From: Cyrtodaria siliqua
Lineage: Eukaryota; Mollusca; Bivalvia; Adapedonta; Hiatellidae
Direction of reading: 5' to 3'
Length of the DNA: 64,000 bases
NCBI GenBank assembly: GCA_037043455.1
Contig: JAWPHD010005068.1
Coordinates: 107,691 to 171,690, forward strand
Shown here: positions 59,265 through 64,000 of the stretch, piece after piece
Layout: every line of letters starts with the position of its first letter
Numbering within the stretch: position 1 is the stretch's first letter
The notes under the pieces: generated by a model
What the model was told of the DNA's origin: nothing
Seen by the model: the letters and a program-made list of their open reading frames with translations, nothing else
Databases searched by the model: none
Position numbers and translations under genes: made by a program

Positions 59265-62200
59265 TTATGATGGAAATGCCCGGATGGTTCCTTTGATCAA
59301 TTTCCTACATATGGCGCATTTTCGAAGAGCGGGGGCACATTCCGAACAGGCAACCATGTGACCACAAGGTAGAAACACAATACATGCATCCTTGTCCATG
59401 CATATCTTACACATCATTTGTTCTCGAAGACTCCGGTTCTCTTCAGCCAGAGATTTGAGATCTGAAAAAGATAAACAAAATAAATTTAAAGCAAACACAT
59501 ACACAGTTACTGAACATAATGAACATTGGATACGTCATAACATAACTAAATGTGTTCGCATATTAATGTAAGAGGTGCATCAAACAGTTTCTATAATCGC
59601 TTATCTCAAGTGTATTAAAATATGTAACACAATTCGTACCTGCTTTTGACGGTATGTTACATCTGGAGTGTGATGCTTCCTCTTCCTTTTGTGATTGTGA
59701 GGTTTCCTCTTCCCTTTCTGAAATAATTGCATCTAACATTGGTTGTGTACTTCTATAACCTGGGGATGTATTTCCATTTCCTGATTCTTTTCCATTTCCT
59801 GATTCTTTTCCATTTCCTGATGCCTTTCCATTGTGATTTATATGTTGATTGTCATCTAGAACTATTTCCATTATCGCTTCCGCTGTAAGGGGTCTGTTTT
59901 CTGTAAACAACATACATGCACATTTCGAGATGGTTTGGTATTATTGTATTGAAATCGTATAAACGCTTATAGAGTCTATATACATCAATGTTATTTAAAG
60001 AGACACGACTTCCCTAGAAATAAACATGCTTAATTATTGCGTATTGTTAGGTACAAAAAAGTCCTCCATTAGTTATATTAGTTACGTTTTTATATTGTCC
60101 AATTTTTAAGAAATAATGCAAAATGGCATGGAATGTAGTTTTGTGTATGCATGTTAACGTCCTTCACCCTTTGTTGCATTTTTGTCACTGACTATTAAAT
60201 GTTTCATGACGATACATACTGGTGTTGCATGTCCATAATCTACTCTACATTAACAAGGGTATCTTCCGTAAATGCTGTTAGAAGATCTTCGAAATCGATG
60301 TTATATGTATTAAGTGATGTTTATAACGTTCCAATTGAAACGAATTATGGCAACGAAAAAGTTCAAACTATGAATTTCATTCTTGTGTTGAAATATGTAA
60401 CAATAAAACAAATATGTTATACCAAACTTTCGCGAAAAGCCTAAGAGAAGGTGAATTGTTTTGTTAAAGTGTTAACACATCAGCGGAATCGCTATGATAC
60501 ATTGTGGAAGAAGGAATACCACAGACGAATAATTTACAAACACGGATGTCATTCCTATACTGTTTCAAATATGTTTTTTATTTTGTATCATGTCTATTTT
60601 CTAGCTGCATTATTATATTATATATGTGATACATTTACCATACCTTGATAAGTTCTGTATATCTGTATGGCATCTTGTACAGCCTCCCTACTGTATCCCA
60701 TTTCTCTTACACTTTCTGCTGCAGCACTATTGATGTCTGTATCAATTGTGTTCGTGTTTGGGACAGTCATACGTGATACGTTTGTCATAACTTCGGGTTC
60801 CCAATTCTAGTAATAGTAAAAACAAAAATAAATCATTCTTAAAGTTCACTATGTGAAGAACAGAACTGACAAATTAGAATTTTAATTTGAAATTAACACT
60901 TAACATTAACGTATTTATGCAAATTATTTTCATATGACAAGTGACTATTAATATCATTAGATAGAAACATTCTAACAGTATTTACCGTTAACGGGTTTCC
61001 CTGTAAACCCCCAGACTCTTCTGTTTCTTCATTTTCGAATTCAACTTCTCTGTACATTCGTATAAATTCTTCTCCTTTACAATGTCTTAAGTAGGCACAG
61101 TTAGGGTACCATCTTGCATGTTCTATCCAGGGACTGTCACCATACACCCAGTTCTTGAGACCACCGCCACAGAAAAAACAGCGGACACAATCTTGGAAAC
61201 CTATGTTAGAAATACGACGGTATTCAAAAAGAATAATCGCAGAATTAGGACACACATTATCAATTCCATTATAATTAATACTTAAAGGATATTAGACAGC
61301 GTTATGCTGGTTCATATATATATTTTTTAATTTAGTTTTGCTACTGTAGTTATATACAGTATCAAGTTAGTACGTTACGCATTATATTTTCTTGAGTTTT
61401 CAGAACTTCTATATTAAATTTGCTGTTTGTTTGTGGTACAGTGCGGACCTACTGTGTTATTGCGTTTGGGTGCTGTGGTTACTATAAGACAATTTCCTTC
61501 ATTTTTGTGTTTTTAATATGTATATTATGCCATACCTTTGAAAAAGGGTGTCAACGAAGATTTGTTTACCAATTGACCTGTCCTCTTTGATAGAAGTAAC
61601 ATATGCTTATGTTACCGCTACCCACAGGCTGTATCTTGGTCTGTCATTTAACACAAACCACAACCCATTAATACCGACTCATTCACAAGATTGCGAAGCT
61701 GTAAGTCTAACCCTATTAGCTATATGACTGTTTTATAATAAATGTTTCTTACCTGCATAATAGAATCCAGCATCTGCTAGTTCTTCTGGTTGTTGTACAT
61801 GGTGTGATGGCCAGCCAATATACGACGACGTTCTTGTAGCCTTTATGGCATAGTCAGGATGTTTGGCACTATCATAATTGATACTTGATTGGGATAGCTG
61901 GTGTGTTCTCATACAATTTGCTGTTGTATTCTCATAATTTCTACTGGTTCCGTTTGCATTATCATTTGTCCCGTCAAGCCCTGGAGATGGATGTCTGTGC
62001 CCTGTTGAAGTCTGTTGGGTTGGACTGATGGACGTTTCAGTTTGAGGAACGTTTTCCGTTGTGTTTAGAATTGCTGATTCCGTAAAATTGATATGTTCTG
62101 ATTTAGAGTTAACTGCAGTTTTAACAGTGCTTGCATTTGTATCACATGGACCCCCGGTGGCACCATCCTTGTTCCTTTCATCATTGGAATTGTGTTCAGT

Positions 62201-63313
62201 ACTCTCGCGTTTAAATTCATAATCATGTATTGAAACATTTTTATTATCCTCACCACAAATAAATTTGCATTTTGGAGACACTCGTTTATGAACTTGATGA
62301 GCTGTCTCTTCCAAGCTCCAATTTCTATTTCTAATTCCACAACTAAAGCATGTTACTTCCTCTCCAAGTCCATTATAATAGAATCCAGCCTGTGCTAATC
62401 TCATAGGCATCATTAAAGACGTCTTAGGGAAATCTTTGAATGATTCGTACCTTGCCCATTCGTATTTCATCAAGTCGCTCTTTGTGACATCAGTTTTAGA
62501 AATGTCGTTAAAGTATTTATCCAATGAGGAAGGATAAGCTGATATCGATACAGCTGGTGTTCCTCTGAATCCAAACAAAACATCACACAAGTTATCACCA
62601 TTTGTTGTTATTCCTTTTAGAAATGAATTCGGCTCCGATCTGTCCATTTGTTTATCACTTTTAACATTCCAATATCGGCTAGATTTGAATATACAAAATT
62701 CGGACACAATGTTCCACAAACTATCATGTTTCGTTGACACTTTTAAGTTATTGAATCTGTTACCATTAAAGACAACCGCTTCAACTTCGTTTTCAATGTT
62801 TGTTCTTTTAATGGAAAGGGTGAGCAGAGAGAAGAGTAAGTAACATGTCAATGCAAAATATTTAAATAACTTTCTGTTAGAGTTGCCAAACACAGGTTGA
62901 TTATTTTTAGATATTGCAATTATATTGAATTCATTGCTGAATGCATTGTTTTGGTTAAAGCCAACACTTATTTCATGTATTTTATGGTAAAAATCTGTTT
63001 TCCATTCCCGAATTCGGTCAATACGAAAAGTCCATTGGTTCCATCCGTTATTTAATGTCTTGATATTTTGCTTCGGAACAAGTTCAAACACGTTTCCAAC
63101 CTGTGTTGATGTTTCTATTACTATTTTATATAATAGACCTTCTTTAACTTCTCGGATTTTCCACTGGGACCATTTGTCTGGTTCAATACATTCGTTTGCT
63201 AATGACATGTTTTGATTTAGTAGTCCACGTGATACATCCCACTTTTCTGTACGTTGAAATATGAAGCACACAATGATGATATGAAATAATGTTCCTGTAT
63301 TTGTTCTTTCCAT
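59265..63313 (-). CDS. Inhibitor of apoptosis protein: BIR-BIR-UBA-RING, with possible membrane-anchored N-terminus
   Basis: Five minus-strand exons are 63313-61753, 61200-60986, 60806-60644, 59900-59640 and 59461-59265. All have GT-AG borders with matching phases (1, 0, 1, 1) and give 798 residues. BIR1 has C322, C325, H342 and C349 (C-x2-C-x16-H-x6-C). BIR2, split by an intron, has C528, C531, H548 and C555 with '[14 protein letters not shown]'. The UBA domain is about 618-663 ('[16 protein letters not shown]'). The RING is C751-C785 (C3HC4: C-x2-C-x11-C-x-H-x3-C-x2-C-x6-C-x2-C), ending at TAA. Such proteins are E3 ubiquitin ligases that bind caspases or signalling adaptors through BIR domains. 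The linker 353-500 is Ser/Thr/Asn-rich; 674-690 is a [12 protein letters not shown] repeat. Residues 8-20 form a hydrophobic leader and 150-168 a hydrophobic segment followed by KR, with a possible beta-rich domain between them. The frame is also open upstream of the ATG to a splice acceptor at 63346, so the start may lie in an earlier exon. BIRC2/3-like architecture, but the N-terminal region is not that of known BIRCs. Confidence 0.93.
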
Positions 63314-63345
63314 CAACGTATCTTTTTCTTTACATCCGTTTATAT

Positions 63346-64000
63346 CTGTAATATAAAGTAAATGAGGAGACCCAATTTAGAATATTAGTTCATATAACGT
63401 GTATTTTACTTTTTTTCATCAATATTGGAACTTAAACTAAATTGCATACATGCACATTCACTATGTAAACATATGTCAAGAAAAGATGAAGATTAAAGCT
63501 AATAATAAGTAAGTTAATCCATCCATGTTTATATCAGCTTTAATTTCCATTTACTGGGTCATACTGTAGATGTTAGAAAACCTGTATAAAAACAAAGTAA
63601 ATATACACGAGTGTTGAGGTTGTTAAAGGACCCAAAACACCCATGAAAAAAAAACTGTATATAGTTATATAAAGTTTGTACTAATGTGTATGCTCCGAAC
63701 CATTCATATTTAAATATTCTTGAATAAAATCCCATACTGAATATGGGTATTTGTGTCCCTATTCCTCGAAAACAGGCTTTACTTACTTTAGTAGTCAATC
63801 TACCGATATCGATACTGTACTGCTAACATACATACTTTTGGATATTTATATATCCCCATTTTCAGTTATTTATACTTTAAATGACGTAATTCTATTTATA
63901 TATATATTACTAATACATGCATGTCATTACGGGTATCCGTGAGATGACAATATACTATGACGCACTAACAACAGACTGATCCACTGCGTATGTCCTGTTT
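63346..64000. other. Upstream region or first intron of the IAP gene
   Basis: The acceptor 'tttatattacag' (minus strand, at 63346) marks either an upstream intron or chance. No first exon or core promoter could be identified before the window ends. The small minus-strand frame at 63798-63559 lacks splice support. Confidence 0.4.

Overview
The window looks like an AT-rich, repeat-dense stretch of an invertebrate nuclear genome, most likely a bivalve mollusc. The reasons are: split genes with GT-AG introns; a tRNA-derived SINE with a core like those of mollusc SINEs; many elements built from about 130-190 bp tandem core repeats flanked by (GTCC)n-type tetranucleotide tracts and conserved ends, as in the bivalve pearl / Helentron-derived (HINE) elements; and an inhibitor-of-apoptosis (IAP) gene, a family that is expanded in bivalves. 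No bacterial, plasmid or phage features are visible. Species assignment is inference.

Layout. 1-2984: old repeats and a 1.7 kb inverted-repeat element. 2985-12577: three near-identical 3.2 kb tandem units, each with a hammerhead-ribozyme-like motif, the first preceded by an inverted arm. 12578-25300: nested transposons, a SINE, a 134 bp minisatellite and core-repeat elements, through which run at least four exons of an unrecognised plus-strand gene (15531-23898). 25300-28330: more core-repeat elements, one with a 415 bp retroposon inserted. 28541-35945: a 42 bp minisatellite (interrupted by a TA-flanked MITE) fused to a 6.5 kb array of a 72 bp repeat with higher-order structure. 35946-41440: core-repeat elements, including one cleanly interrupted by a TTAA-flanked MITE. 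41440-47330: a decayed SWIM-zinc-finger relic and a multi-exon SGNH-hydrolase-like gene on the minus strand. 47331-58960: mostly AT-rich sequence with small tandem repeats, an inverted cluster of one 13 bp motif, two minus-strand exons of an unknown gene, a second TTAA-flanked MITE and a probable plus-strand terminal exon. 58970-63345: the best gene in the window, a minus-strand IAP with two BIR domains, a UBA domain and a C-terminal RING.

The IAP gene assembles from five exons whose splice phases all agree, giving 798 residues from the first ATG. Its N-terminal 280 residues are unusual: a hydrophobic leader, a possible beta-rich domain, then a hydrophobic segment followed by Lys-Arg, ahead of the BIR domains. 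That would make it a membrane-anchored IAP if the start is right. The other genes are fragments whose products cannot be named with confidence. The strongest candidates for something new are the membrane-anchored IAP architecture, the tandem units with a hammerhead-like motif whose stem III would form only between two copies, and the 72 bp satellite with its 1.95 kb and 1.0 kb higher-order periods.
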